Below are positions 33,764-45,600 of a stretch of 64,000 bases of DNA, in pieces (within the stretch, counting starts at the first letter, position 1; every line of letters begins with the position of its first letter). The stretch lies in the NCBI GenBank assembly GCA_037892935.1, contig JAYXKI010000003.1, positions 1,054,001-1,118,000 on the forward strand. The letters run 5' to 3'. A program made the position numbers and the translations under genes. The notes beneath the pieces are model-generated. The model had not been told where the DNA came from, did no database searches, and saw only the letters and a program-made list of their open reading frames with translations. This DNA is from Phlebopus portentosus. Its lineage: Eukaryota; Basidiomycota; Agaricomycetes; Boletales; Boletinellaceae.

Positions 33764-35883
33764 ATGTACGCTGCTGGTCCATCCTCATCTAGCACAGAGA
33801 ATAAAATTGCAACAGAGCATCCGCTTCCCACAAGTCAGTACTATGCGGTCGAATTTCCTGGATTTGTACAAGACGGGTCTGAGAAGCGTGCCATTGAGCA
33901 TCTCGGAGGTCAAGCAGCCATTGAACGTGTATTCAAGCGTAACGCGCCAAAGAGCCATTCATTGCTCGAACTTAGCTGGCGGACAGAGAATCCATTCGCT
34001 CATCCGGTACCCGGGGCTATCGTCAATGCGAATAACATCCTGTTGAAAGTCACTAAGCGCAAACGAAAGCGCAGGAATGGCGAGGAGCTACCTATTCCCG
34101 AGGGCGAGTTCGTCGCGGAGGCTGTTGGTGTGATTCCGAAGACCATGCGCTTCAGAAGTACGTCTGTCGTTATGCTACTCGCTATGAATATGGTTCTGAG
34201 TTGTTTCATAGGTATGGCAGACTTTCAATATAACCCGGATCCTTCTGATCCTGTGGTTCAGTTCAGGTCTGCAATGGATCGCATGGATGGCAAGTAAATT
34301 CATGCTTCCTGGGGTTGCGAAGATCTCATGCATATGCTCTTCCCAATTAGTCGAGTATATAAGAAACTACAGGATACCACCTGAGAAAGAGGACTATGAG
34401 TTGCCAACGGACGACATGGAGGTTGACGGCTCGTCTCAACCGGGTCCATCCAAAAGCAATTTACGACTCATCCCACCACCAGTCTTCACCCGTCAAACAC
34501 TGCCGCAAATATACAAGTGCGTGTTCACCCTGAATATTTCTTGTGACTAGCAATACTGATTATTCGCAAAGCTACAAAGCAAATCCTATGTCTGTTGTTA
34601 CGTCGTACATCGATAGCCAGACCGGTGAAGAAAAGAAGCGTCTCATTAACAAATCGAGGTGGAAAGGTTATGGACCTGCCACTCTCTCCTTCTCTGACAA
34701 GACGGTACGTTCGAGATAACAACTCGCAGATTATTGCAAGGGTATTCATCCTGTCTCCTCAAAGGTTCCGACTGAACCACCAGAAGCAATTCCGAAGACG
34801 GTGAAAGATGAAGAGCAGCGTCTAGTGGACCTTTTGAAACAGGTAAATGCTTGCTCACCGAGTGTCTTCAAGCTTGCTGAACGAATGCATCTAGAAATTT
34901 GAAGAACGGCCCTGTTGGACGAGAGTTGCAATTTTAAACCAATTTGATGCTAAAGACGCCCGCGAGATTACGAAGTACGCTGCTGCTGTCACTCGTCTAC
35001 TGGACTTCCAAACTGATCGAGTCTTCTGTGTAGTTCGAAGTACTTGCTTCCGATGGTGTCTTACGTTTTCGTCGACGGTCCTTGGCGAGATACACACCTG
35101 AGATTCGGGTACGACCCAAGAGTAGATTCATCTGCTCGTTTGTGCGTTCTCTTGGTTCTCTTGCTAGATATTTGGGAGTAACGATATACTCAAGCTATCA
35201 GAGACTTTACTTCCGCAATATCAATCATCCTATCGTACGACCCTCGGTTCTTACACGTCGCATGGATCAACGGAGTACAGAAAGGCCAGGCTCAATGCCA
35301 CCTACATCTTGGACAAGTGCCCAGAGCGTGGCATCGTCGTCTAGCGAGGAACCGCCCTCTCATATCTTCGATGGTAGACATATTACAAAAGAGACGGCAG
35401 CGTTCCAGCTATGCGATATTACCGATCCTTTGCTCAGTGAACTGATCGAGGATGAGGAAGGCGTGAGAGATGAGTGCAACGTATGGTTTTCATACTGTTC
35501 GATTGGACCGCACGTATTTTGGCTGATGATGTGAAACCACCTTAGGAACGGGACGGCTGGTATACAACAGAAGCAATAGAGCGTATCAAAACCGTCCTTC
35601 GGCATAAATTCTTCGCGCTGCTTGAGGGGTACGTTCCAAGCGACGAAGAATGCAGAGCATTGCTCGAGCCCAGCCAAGGGAGCGGATCGCAGAAAAAACA
35701 CGTCTTCCAGCCCAGGAAGCATAATATGGCTAAAGGAGCCGTACCACCTGAAGAAGCTGCCGTATGTTCTTTTCAACCTGACCTTCTTTTAGTTAGTCGG
35801 CTAAATCCTGTTCATAACTTCAGGCTGTCCGTCTTCGGGCTAAACTGAATAGCGCGACAAAGGGGAGATTGAATAAAGGTTAA
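33764..35883 (+). CDS. TFC1: RNA polymerase III factor TFIIIC subunit 5 (Tfc1/GTF3C5/Sfc1)
   Basis: A-box-binding subunit of TFIIIC at tRNA genes. It starts MYAAGPSSSSTENK at 33764, after an ATG-less stretch. The N-terminal triple-barrel part reads YYAVEFPGFVQDGSEKRAIE, HLGGQAAIERVF, LLELSWRTENPFAHPVPGAI. Then come GMADFQYNPDPSDPVVQFRS, PPPVFTRQTLPQIY, and the helix-turn-helix region EERPVWTRVAILNQFDAKDA. The central signature is LPMVSYVFVDGPWRDTHLRF with GYDPRVDSSARF, spliced through an AAG acceptor to YQRLYFRNINHP. The C-terminus has QLCDITDPLLSELIEDEEGV, the motif RDGWYTTEAIERIK, and ends KGRLNKG at TAA in 35881-35883. About ten exons. It lies between the two inverted LEU1 copies. Confidence 0.85.
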
Positions 35884-36142
35884 TGACAATTTTTCGACGT
35901 TGGAGCTGGCAGATAAGTTTCCAAGTTTTTATGCGTATTTATTTTGCGCATGTATAGTAGCATACAAAATGCATGGAGGACACCGGTGCATGGGAGAATG
36001 GATGGAAGCAAGGGCTTTTGTGCTTGCACACTCTACTGCGTGGATCATGCTGCTGCTGCCGCTGCACGCTGCTCTGCTCGAGCCTTGTGCTAGAATTCGA
36101 ATATCAACAGTCATTAAGGGACTTTGTTGTGAACCGACTGCT

Positions 36143-36487
36143 TTAACGCACCGAACCGACGAGAGCAAAACGAGCATTACGACGGAACTAAACCGAGAAA
36201 CCATACTCTTCGGTCATGACAAGCTCCCAAGTCAGTCTGAGGATCGTACCTTTGGGTCAACCTACATCGCAAGACACGTCAGAACTCGACATAGCAAGCA
36301 GGACGGCTACACTTACACCTTTCAACGAGCGCGTCCTCGTCTTCCTAGGCTTCTTGATACCATTGCGGTGGGCCTTTTTGCTCTGGTTGTGATTGGTGTG
36401 GCTGGAGGGAAAAAGAATCCGATATCTATTAGCATAGATGGACTCAAGCGTGAAGAGCGTGGAGACTGACTTCTTTGACTTGGCCAT
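36143..36487 (-). CDS. RPL29: 60S ribosomal protein L29 (eL29)
   Basis: Basic large-subunit ribosomal protein of 53 residues in four exons: 36487-36471 (17 nt), 36401-36317, 36261-36250 (12 nt) and 36187-36143. The joined protein starts MAKSKNHTNHNQSKKAHRNG, goes on IKKPRKTRTRSLKG, then VDPK from the 12-nt microexon, and ends FRRNARFALVGSVR, in line with eL29 across eukaryotes. Splice sites are good (GTCAGT, GTAAGT, GTACGA donors; CAG/TAG acceptors), and without the microexon the conserved GVDxKFRRN block would lose four residues. It is too fragmented to show as one open frame. The first ATG is the only candidate start. It is divergent to the plus-strand LEU1 copy, 428 bp away. Confidence 0.93.
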
Positions 36488-36915
36488 GTCTACCGCGTTG
36501 CTCGATGTCCCGTTGGCGCTGAGCAAGTTAGGAGCGTGAAAGCATGAACTGTGCAGTTGTTGTTCCTGATATGGGAATAAGGTCGCACGAATACTATTGA
36601 ACGTTTTATCGGTTTCTTGATATGATTACATTACAAACTTTATCTTCATTAATCTTAGTCATACGATATGAAAAGGCTCCGGACGAATTTGTGAAGAAGA
36701 AGACCTAACAAGTCCGACGAGATTGCAAAAATAGGGAAGAAGGTGGGAATCGAAATTGACGAGACGGGATTGGGTCAGGTGGGCGAAGAGCTGGCTAAAC
36801 CCGAAGAAGACCGACCGACATTCATTTCTCCTCGAATAAATACTTATTTGCTCAATCTCCTGCTCTGCTATCATCTCTCTCTCCTCTTCTCCTTTAGACA
36901 CTCGCATAGCTCACC
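36488..36915. promoter_or_regulatory. Divergent promoter region, RPL29 / LEU1 copy
   Basis: About 430 bp. Pyrimidine-rich DNA (36830-36905) precedes the LEU1 ATG. No exon seen. Confidence 0.4.
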
Positions 36916-39526
36916 ATGCCAGCGCCTGTCTTGAAGCCGCGTACGCTTTATGATAAAGTCTGGGATGACCATGTCGTGTGCGTATACATTATACTACATG
37001 CAATTGAAAGTGCTTATGTTGGATTTTGGCAGACATGTTCAAGAGGATGGTCTTACTCTCCTATACATTGATAGGTACGTTCAAGTGGTGCTTATGCGGG
37101 GACGTACAATAGGTCTGACTTGACTTTCTCCGCGCTGCCAGGCATCTCGTCCATGAGGTGACCAGCCCCCAGGCGTTTGAAGGACTGTGAGCTCCGGTCA
37201 TCGGTCGCTTCCATTACATGCATGCACCTTCTGACTTGCTCTCAGTCGTACCGCGGGCCGTTCAGTTCGCAGAACGGACTGTACCCTTGCTACAGTCGAC
37301 CATAACCTTCCGTAGGTACCATAAGAATATCAACGGGAGCTCGTCTAATATGAACCCTGCAGAACTGCACCGCGGAATGGATATACCAAGATCGAAGATT
37401 ACACTACAGAGCCTGACTCGAAAGCACAATGTGTCGCACTTGAGGAGAACGTGAAGGAGTTTGGTCTGACGTATTTCGGGATGAGAGACCGCCGTCAAGG
37501 TGTGCATATAGTCAGGTTCATTCCTAAATAACCAACTTGCTGAAGTGTATGTTAGGTATCGTGCATATTATTGGGCCAGAACAAGGTTTCACGTTGCCCG
37601 GAATCACTTGTGTATGCGGTGACTCCCATACGTCCAGTCAGTATCCTCTTGCATTTTGATGTTCGCTACTAACTCGTTTGCAGCTCATGGCGCTTTCGGT
37701 GCGCTTGCGTTCGGTATTGGTACTTCCGAGGTGGAACACGTCCTTGCAACTCAAACTCTTCCTCAGAAGAAGGGCAAGAACATGCGAATTTCGGTGGACG
37801 GCGACCTTCATGAGGGCGTCACTTCCAAAGACGTGATCTTGCATATCATCGGTGTGATTGGCACCGCTGGCGGAACGGGCTGCGTGATCGAATACGCTGG
37901 CTCAGTCTTCCGTGGGTTCAGCATGGAAGCGCGAATGAGCGTATGCAACATGAGCATCGAGGCTGGTGCACGCGCTGGAATGGTCGCACCTGACGATATC
38001 ACATTTGAATATCTGAAAGGACGACCACTTGCACCAAAGGGAGAGATGTGGGACCGTGCATTGGCATATTGGAGAACATTGAAGACGGATGAGGGAGCGT
38101 TGTTCGACAAGGAGGTGCGAATCAACGCGCAGGACATCATCCCGACCGTAACGTGGGGCACATCGCCTCAGGACGTCGCACCTATCACCGGGAAGGTTCC
38201 GGACCCAGCGAACATCGAGGACCCAGTGAGGCGAAATCGGTCGAGCGTTCGCTGCAGTACATGGGCCTGGCTCCGAATACGCCTCTGACGGAAATCAAGA
38301 TCGACAAGGTGTTCATCGGGTCGTGTACGAATTCACGGATTGAAGACCTGAGGTCGGCGGCGAAGATCGTTCTTGCTGCAGGTCCAGACGTAAAGGTTGC
38401 TTCGCACGTATATGCGATGATCGTTCCAGGCTCGGGTATGATAAAAGAGCAAGCGGAGGCGGAAGGGTTGGACGTGATCTTCAAGCGAGCGGGATTCGAC
38501 TGGCGTGAAGCTGGATGCTCGATGTGTCTCGGTATGAATCCCGATCAGCTCAAGCCCCAGGAGAGGTGTGCGAGCACCAGCAACCGAAACTTTGAAGGAC
38601 GGCAAGGACCCGGTGGACGAACACATCTGCTCAGTCCAGCCATGGCTGCTGCCGCCGCCCTCACTGGATATCTGACAGATGTGCGCAAGTTCCTCGGCTT
38701 CGAGCTGAACCAAAGCGCACCGGTCATCAAGGAACTGAGTCCATCAACGTTCTGGACGGATCCAGTGTTACCTCCACCAGAACCTCAAGCGAAGAAGACC
38801 ACTGCTCCCGTCCCTGAGAACCTTCCGCCTTCGGAAACGCCGTCAGTGCGGAACAAGTTCACCGTTCTCAAAGGTATCGCAGCGCGCATCGACATCGAGA
38901 ACGTTGATACGGACATGATCATCCCAAAACAGTTCCTAAAAACGCTGAAGCGCACTGGACTCGGAAATGCACTATTCTACACTCTCCGAAAGGACCCCAA
39001 CACTGGCGCAGACACCGACTTCATCCTGAACCGCCCGCCATTCGACAAGTCAAAAATTATTGTTTGTACAGGCGAGAACTTTGGATGCGGGAGTAGTCGT
39101 GAACACGCCCCGTGGAGCTTGAACGATTTCGGTATTCGGTGTATCATCGCCCCAAGTTTCGCAGACATCTTCCGTAACAACACCCTACAAAACGGCATGC
39201 TTGCCATTACTCTGCCGAAGGATGTATGTCGGTCTTTGGCTGAGGATGCAGCGAGCGGAGAGGATTTAGAAGTTGACCTGGAGAAGAACGAGATTAGGAG
39301 ACCGAACGGTCAACAGCCTGTTCCGTTCAGCATCGATGCGTTCCGCCGACACTGTTTGCTGAACGGTCTGGACGATATCGGTCTGACGCTGCAGAAGGGA
39401 GATGCTATCGAGGAGTTTGAGAAGCGCCGGAGTGCTTTGTGGCCGTGGTTGGACGGACTTGGGTACAAAGGAAAGATTCCCGTTTCGCCCAAGGCAAAGG
39501 CGAACTCGAGCAAGATCGAGTGGTGA
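36916..39526 (+). CDS. LEU1: 3-isopropylmalate dehydratase (LEU1), canonical copy with a one-base frameshift
   Basis: Second copy of the aconitase-type leucine enzyme. Exons mirror the other copy: [109 protein letters not shown], then the long exon from 37681. Both ends look canonical: [61 protein letters not shown] with the conserved His, ending SSKIEW. The frame breaks once. After DPVRR, at 38233/38234, one G is missing compared with the other copy (GCGAAATC here, GCGGAAATC there), so frame one stops near 38288 while the rest of the protein continues one base over. This is either a null allele or a consensus error. No intron with usable sites would repair it. Confidence 0.85.
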
Positions 39527-39676
39527 TCCGTAAGGTGATGTTTTGATGATTTGATAAAGAAGGTTATACGCTCCGTATATTTTACTTGTGTATTGGTTAG
39601 CTTCGTTTTTCGGTGCCAATGAAATTGTATAGAGATGATCTTGCTGTTAGGTTACCTTTGAGAGACGCGTTGTTGA

Positions 39677-41403
39677 CGCGCTATTTGGTCTCAACGTCGA
39701 TCACTTTCGGATTCGGACAACTTCCACTGGCAGTTCTCAGGCTCAGCCTTCAACCCAGAAGTCGAGGAGATGCGGTTTCGCGCCCGCAATCTCTTCTATC
39801 TCAGATTATCTTCCAGCGATGTTATTCCTCTATACGTGAGTCAAACAATTTGGGCTCAGCTAGCAATATTCACGAGAAACTGAAACTGACAAGTAGCTAT
39901 ACTTGGACGAGAGACATGTCGACTGGATGTCCGAAAGGACGTTACAATCCGTAATAGCCGACCTACGCCCATTGTCAGCGTCATCACAACTCCGGTCTAT
40001 TGGCAATAGCTGATCATCTCGTTGTTGTTAGGGTAAGCCCCAAACTCGAAGCTGAACGATACGTGCATTACGGACCAGGAGGTCCTGCTAATGCGAAGAA
40101 GGGGACAGTCGAGGTCCATCGGGGTGGTGAGCACTTGTTCCTTCTTTCGAGAGATGTATGCACGAAGACTTATGCATGTATGTTCTAGATTCCTATCAAT
40201 TCGCGTACTTCCTGCGGAGGACGGAAGCTCATTCCATCGTGCTTAAAGTGAGTACAAAACGGCTCTAGGGGACCACAGGATGATTAAGTAGATAAAACGT
40301 GTTGTGATGCATAGACCAGAAACTACGTTATGGTCGATAGAGCGGCTCAATCCGCGAACGTTCCAGCTGCGGAAAGTCAAGAGGAAACAGTAGGCAGCGG
40401 AAGCCGAAGTATGAACGGTAGACGGGCTAATCGAACTGCGAAGGGAACAAAACGAACCCGGAAGGCATCCGCTCAAAAGAAGCCACCAAATAAGAAAGGA
40501 AAGGGAAAAGCGAGGGCTGACGATGTCATTGAACTTACGGACTTGTCAGAAGAGGCGGAGGAGTCACCTCTATCAGACCTTGAAGACGACTCAGAGACAG
40601 ATGGAACAGGACCTATTGTCCCGAGAAGGTCGACTCGAAGAAAGAAGCAAAGGACAACATATCGAGAAGTTTCTGATGGCGAGGATGGTGCCGGTTTCGA
40701 CTTGAATGACGGTATGAACGTGCGAGACGAAGAAGTGGACGTGAAACAAGAAGTAATTGATGACGACGCGCATTTACATGATGCCGTAGTGGACGAGGGT
40801 ATAGAAGTAGATGATGGACAAACGGATCTACCAATGGGTCCTCCACCGTTACCGCCGAATTTCGGCATCGACGAGGACGAAGAAAAGAAGCAGCTTAAAC
40901 CGCAGCTGCAGCTTTCATTTCGAAGTTTGAATATGCATGATCGTTGTCTATGTGTGGTCGTCGAGCCCTGGCCTGCTCTGCCGATGCGTCCCACACCTGC
41001 GCCTGACCAGCCGAACATGTCGCGCGCAGCCTCGGTTGCTCCGCCACATGCGAGAGCATCGTTTGATAGGGCGGAGAGCATGGACACGTCCCGTTTCAGC
41101 ATCGCTCCTGGAGCTCGTGAAGAGACTCCACTCTTCCTTCCAGACTTGAGTGGACGAGATCGTGGACGAGATCGCAGTGCAACTCCCGCACCAGTTCGTT
41201 TCCCTAGTGAATTCTCAGCATTGCACACTATAGATGACTCCCAAGATCCGATCGAAGACGATGATAACTTTGGCATGCTGGCTTTCAGTCAAGCACTTAA
41301 TAAAGTCTCTGGAGATAGGATCGGTGCAACGGAAGATGATGATGATATGGATAGTGGTGCTCTGTACGGCGATGCAGATGAGATTCGCGGCGCTATTCAG
41401 TAG
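39677..41403 (+). CDS. Unknown protein with a conserved-looking N-domain and acidic tail; 5' end unresolved
   Basis: At least five exons join cleanly. The first visible one reads SDSDNFHWQFSGSAFNPEVE, EMRFRARNLFYLRLSSSDVI, PLY (donor GTGAGT). Then LYLDERHVDWMSERTLQSVI with ADLRPL, then VSPKLEAERYVHYGPGGPAN with AKKGTVEVHRGD, then SYQFAYFLRRTEAHSIVLK, then TRNYVMVDRAAQSA, which opens the long last exon. That exon is nuclear-looking: KRTRKASAQKKPPNKKGKGK, acidic blocks (LSDLEDDSETDG, RDEEVDVKQEVIDDD) and a tail of EDDDDMDSGALYGDADEIRG. I do not recognise the family. No ATG opens the first block in frame: either ATG 39770 (MRFRARN) starts the protein or a short upstream exon is missing. The coordinate given is the first codon after an in-frame stop. 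Confidence 0.6.
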
Positions 41404-41452
41404 GAGTAAATAATGTATTTGCTGTCTAACTGTCTATACACTGCGTATATCC

Positions 41453-44130
41453 TCAAGCTCGTCCAATTTCTCTGAGGATTTCTAGTCGTCTGGTTTCATT
41501 CACCGCTCGGAAACCCGCATTAGCCATCTCAAACGTCCCTTGTCCAGCAGAAAGGGCACGCAATCGAGTATTGAAGTCAAGCATTTGACTCAGAGGTGCA
41601 ACAGCGTGGATCGTACGTTTCATCGCCGCACCCGCATGACCGGCCTTTGAAGCAGAGAAAGCTGAAGGAGACATCCATTCCGGCGGGATATAGACGCCTT
41701 CTTCCGGGTGTGGCATACCTTCCTCAGCATCGCTAGACACAGTCGAGTGGCCCCCGAGATCTAGGACTTCGCCTCCTCGTTCAGTGATGTCTTTGACTAC
41801 TCGGCCGAGGTGGTCGTCGCCTACGACGATCTTTAGCAGGATATACGGCTCCATGAGAGATCCCATCCCTGCACGCTGTAGACCACGGCGCAAAGCCATA
41901 CTTGCAGCTCCTGCGAGGACGGTGACTGACGCATCATGAGGCTTCATAGAGAACTGGCGAAGAACGATACGGGTTCGCGAGAGTGGGAGGCCTGTATGTG
42001 GTGAGGAAAGTAATGCGCTTGCTAGACCTTGCGAGAGGTGATTGAGAGGATTATGAGCGTCTACCGCGCTCAAGCTCCCGTCGGTCGAGGGCGCACGAAG
42101 GGGACGGAGCATCCTCGTCAAGACGACGTTCCCGTCCCATTGAGGGTCACCTGGTTCATCAGGGGAGAGGGCACGAACGTCTAGACCTATGCGTACGCTG
42201 ATAGATCGGCCGTGCAATTCTGTAGTCCATTCCTCGTCGATCCGGTGCTCTCCACTATCAGGAAACGCCTCTCGGTACGTTACTCGTCTTCGACCAGACT
42301 CAAAAGCTACGCCCCATTCGTCACGCAGACGTCCTTCGATGATCTCGAGATGAAGTGCTCCCAGTCCATGCACCAGCAGTTGTCCGTCAGCCATCTCAAT
42401 GCGTGCTGAAGGATCCGTGCGAGCAAGTGCCAATAAGGCGTCTTGAACGGGCTTTAGGTCTGCATGCGACTGGGGAATGATGCTTGCTGACATGACAGCT
42501 GGTGGAGGCGTTATTTCAGGTAAGACATCAGGTTCCTCCTGCTGTTTGCTATCCGAAGATAGTATGTCAGACCGACCAGCGGCCGATACAAGGGTATCGC
42601 CTGTCCGGGTATGCTTGAGGCCAAGGATAACTCCAACGGAGCCAAAGGAAAGGATGCTGACTTCTTCAGGCTCTGATGCATAAAAGAGTAAAAGCTTGTT
42701 GATCCTCTCCTTTTGGTTGCGATTCATGTTGTACAAGACCATATGTCCCGTCAGATTACCTTGTGCAAATTTCGACAGAATGAAGCCGTGTATCTTTGAA
42801 TTTCTCAATGAATCACTTACCAGAATAGACCCTCACGAAGGTCATCCACCCTCTTCTTTTGTCCCAAGAAACCTTCCAAGCCAATACACGCACATCCGAA
42901 GCATCTTGAGGTACCACAGTTCCAGGAACATCCAGTGGACTGGCTAGAAGAAGACCAGCATAGTCCAATACAAGGTCCGTTCCTATATGCTTCATCGCAG
43001 AGCCGCATAAAACGGGAAGAACCTCGTTGCGCAGCGTTGCAGAACGGAGTGCTGGCAAGATACTCTTCGCTTCAATGGAGAGGTACGCGGATGGATCTGC
43101 AGGTAGCTCAAGTAGTCTGTTCATTAGCTCCTCGGAGAACATTGAAAGGTTTTCGAGAAGTGCTGTTCGTGCCGGGACAAGCTCCTTGACAAGAGGGTGG
43201 CCTGAAGGAAACAGGGTGCTTTGGTCCAGCTTCTCAACCTGGGTGGGAAGGGGTGAACGCGTGAATGAAGGCTCTTCATTCGTCTTTAGAGTCTCCATGT
43301 CCCATTTCCATAGTTCCCATCGAACGAGATCGACAATTCCCTCGATGCCTGGTTCTGCAGAACTGTACGCCTGAGAATCAAAGGAAGCAACGGGAAGTGT
43401 AACGGCCATTGGTTTGGGGTGGATTCGGTAGTTGAGCAGCGAACGCATAGATGCGCGAAAGGATGCACCGACGCGGTCCATCTTGTTGAGAAATGCAATG
43501 CGTGAAGGCACACCATACCTGAACACGGGCAATGAGTGTTATGTAAAGACTATAAAATTTCGGACCTCACCTACCTCTCCAACTGTCTCCAGACACCTTG
43601 TGTTTGGCTTTCTACGCCTTCAACTGCATCTATTAGTAGAACAGCACCATCGACGACGCGACTCGCGCTTTCCACTTCCATGCCAAAGTCAGCATGCCCT
43701 GGCGTGTCGATGAGATTGTATGTCCATCCCTTCCAGTGCACGGGTATACTTGCGGACTGGATTGTAATTCCACGCTCACGCTCTGCAGGAAGAAAATCAG
43801 TTGTCGTTGAACCAGTATCGACTGTGCCTGGTGCTGAGAGGAAGCCCGAACGGGCTAGGATAGACTCGGTCAAGGTTGTCTTGCCGGAATCTGGTGAAAG
43901 TAAGAAGTCAGATGTTTGTGCGAAGTAGAAGAGGAATACCCACCGATGTGTGCTACGACAGCGAGGTTTCGTATACTTCTGGAGTCATTATTATGGTCAT
44001 TGCTCTTAGTTTGTGTAGATGCAAGGCTTCTCCAATGAAGCGACGTAGGACAACGAAGTGAAATTGACAAATTCTTATTGAACTTGAGAAAAGAAAAAGA
44101 ATTGCGACAGGAACTAGACTGCCATGACAT
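41453..44130 (-). CDS. MEF2: Mitochondrial ribosome-releasing factor 2, EF-G2 type (Mef2)
   Basis: Translational GTPase that, with ribosome recycling factor, splits mitochondrial ribosomes after termination. It starts [20 protein letters not shown] at 44130, a basic, Ser-rich presequence. AVVAHI is joined over an intron to [16 protein letters not shown] (G1). Then come [17 protein letters not shown] (G2), [20 protein letters not shown] (G3), [12 protein letters not shown] (G4) and [13 protein letters not shown] (G5). Domains II-V follow, with [40 protein letters not shown], and a C-terminus [20 protein letters not shown] then [12 protein letters not shown]. It ends LREIGRA. Four or so exons. 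The GITI motif and the order of domains agree with EF-G2 rather than a cytosolic EF-2. Confidence 0.9.
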
Positions 44131-44386
44131 ATCAGAACGCGAGCCTGAGATACTTCAACCAAGCTCTCAAGGTCAGAGTGAGAGCATGGAGTGAACAAGA
44201 AAAATGGCAAAGAAAAGCAGGAGGTCAGAAATGTTGGTGATCGACGCGTTCACTTGTAATTGTTTCCTTCCAAACCCGTCATGAACATTCCTTCACAGGA
44301 ACTACTTTAAATTCTTTATAATACATTCTTCACTGGACCTATTCCCTCATCCTGCTTTCTGTCTGTCGCATATTGCCTAGAGAAAA

Positions 44387-45475
44387 ATGAGCGAAGCTCG
44401 CAGACACGATGTCGTCGTTGCCGGTTTTGATGCTCGTCTTGAGCAACGCAATGGGCGATTAAAGTCAAACAACTTCAGTGAACTATCTTCATCGAAGAGC
44501 ACGCTCGAAATGCGTCCTGTCGGCCCATCTCAGCCTCATGGAAGAATACCGAACACGCCAGGCGCCGTTTCCTTGATCTCTTTCATTCTTGGCGGCATCT
44601 GCTTTCTGTCGCTGTCAACATTCTTCTCTAAGCTCGTTGTTTCGGGCGTCTCGCATGAAGGGTTTGTGAACCTGGAAGGCTGGTGGTGGGCAACGCCGCA
44701 GCTAGGATTCTTCCTTGCTGCATGGAGTATATTCCATTGGGCCGAATTCGTGGTGACGGCAGGGTGGAACAGGGACAACTGCAGCGTTGACTGTAAGCCT
44801 TGCAAATATGTTTATTGCAATTTTAAGCTAGATTAAAATATTTAGCTTTTCTACTCGATAACGGTGCAATGTACCATGTAGCTCATGTCACAGCCCTTAC
44901 AGAGTACTTACTGAGTTTGTACTTCGCGCCATCTTGGAAGGCCTTCTCATACGTTTCCGTCGTCGGTATGTTGACCAGCTGTATATCTCGTTTCTCCAGA
45001 CTGAAGGCAACATTTACAAGGCGTCGTAATGACAATAGTAGGGCAAGGTCTTCGCTCGACTGCCATGATACATGCTTCGACCAACTTCTCGCATCATCTT
45101 GCATTCAAGAAGGCTGAACGACATCGGCTTGTTAAGGACGGGATTTACGCGTAAGTGTGCGCCTTTGAAGATATTCTCATGCAATCAACTCTTTCCTGTA
45201 GCTGGTTCCGACACCCGTCGTATGCAGGCTTCTTTTACTGGGCTCTCGGCACGCAGCTTGTGTTGCAGAATCCAATATCATTCATTCTCTACAGCATCTT
45301 GCTCTGGCGTTTCTTTCGTCAACGCACAAGAGGTACGTCCAATTACAGTAGGCCTCATGAAGCACAATCCTGATGATAACGAGTAGTGGAAGAAGCTTCG
45401 CTAATCCGGTTCTTCGGAGACGAGTACGTGCAGTATAGGAAGAATGTGGGCATGAAAATACCGTTCATTCCTTGA
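44387..45475 (+). CDS. STE14: Protein-S-isoprenylcysteine O-methyltransferase (Ste14/ICMT)
   Basis: ER membrane methyltransferase that caps prenylated CaaX proteins such as Ras and mating pheromone precursors. It starts MSEARRHDVVVAGFDARLEQ at 44387. Membrane helices include SLISFILGGICFLSLSTFFS and TPQLGFFLAAWSIFHWAEFV. After an intron comes FLLDNGAMYHVAHVTALTEY, and then the catalytic core: GQGLRSTAMIHASTNFSHHL, RLVKDGIYAWFRHPSYAGFF and YWALGTQLVLQNPISFILYS. The last exon, LIRFFGDEYVQYRKNVGMKI then PFIP, ends at TGA in 45473-45475. The RHPSY motif and the EE/LI..FG.EY..Y motif bind S-adenosylmethionine and substrate in this family. Five or six exons. Basidiomycete mating pheromones are prenylated, so it probably serves mating as well (inference from the family). 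Confidence 0.92.
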
Positions 45476-45600
45476 TTCTGTCAGCGTTGCGTTTGTTATG
45501 GCTCTTCTGTTTGCCATTGTCGTAAATAGCATACTGAACAAGTATAATCACCATAATATATGCCTAAGAGCAAGAGGATAGAGAAGTAATGGCGATCCCA

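Noticed and set aside
35900..36469. 189-codon plus-strand frame between TFIIIC5 and LEU1
   Set aside because: It starts with TTG and lies antisense over RPL29, whose spliced protein is unmistakable.
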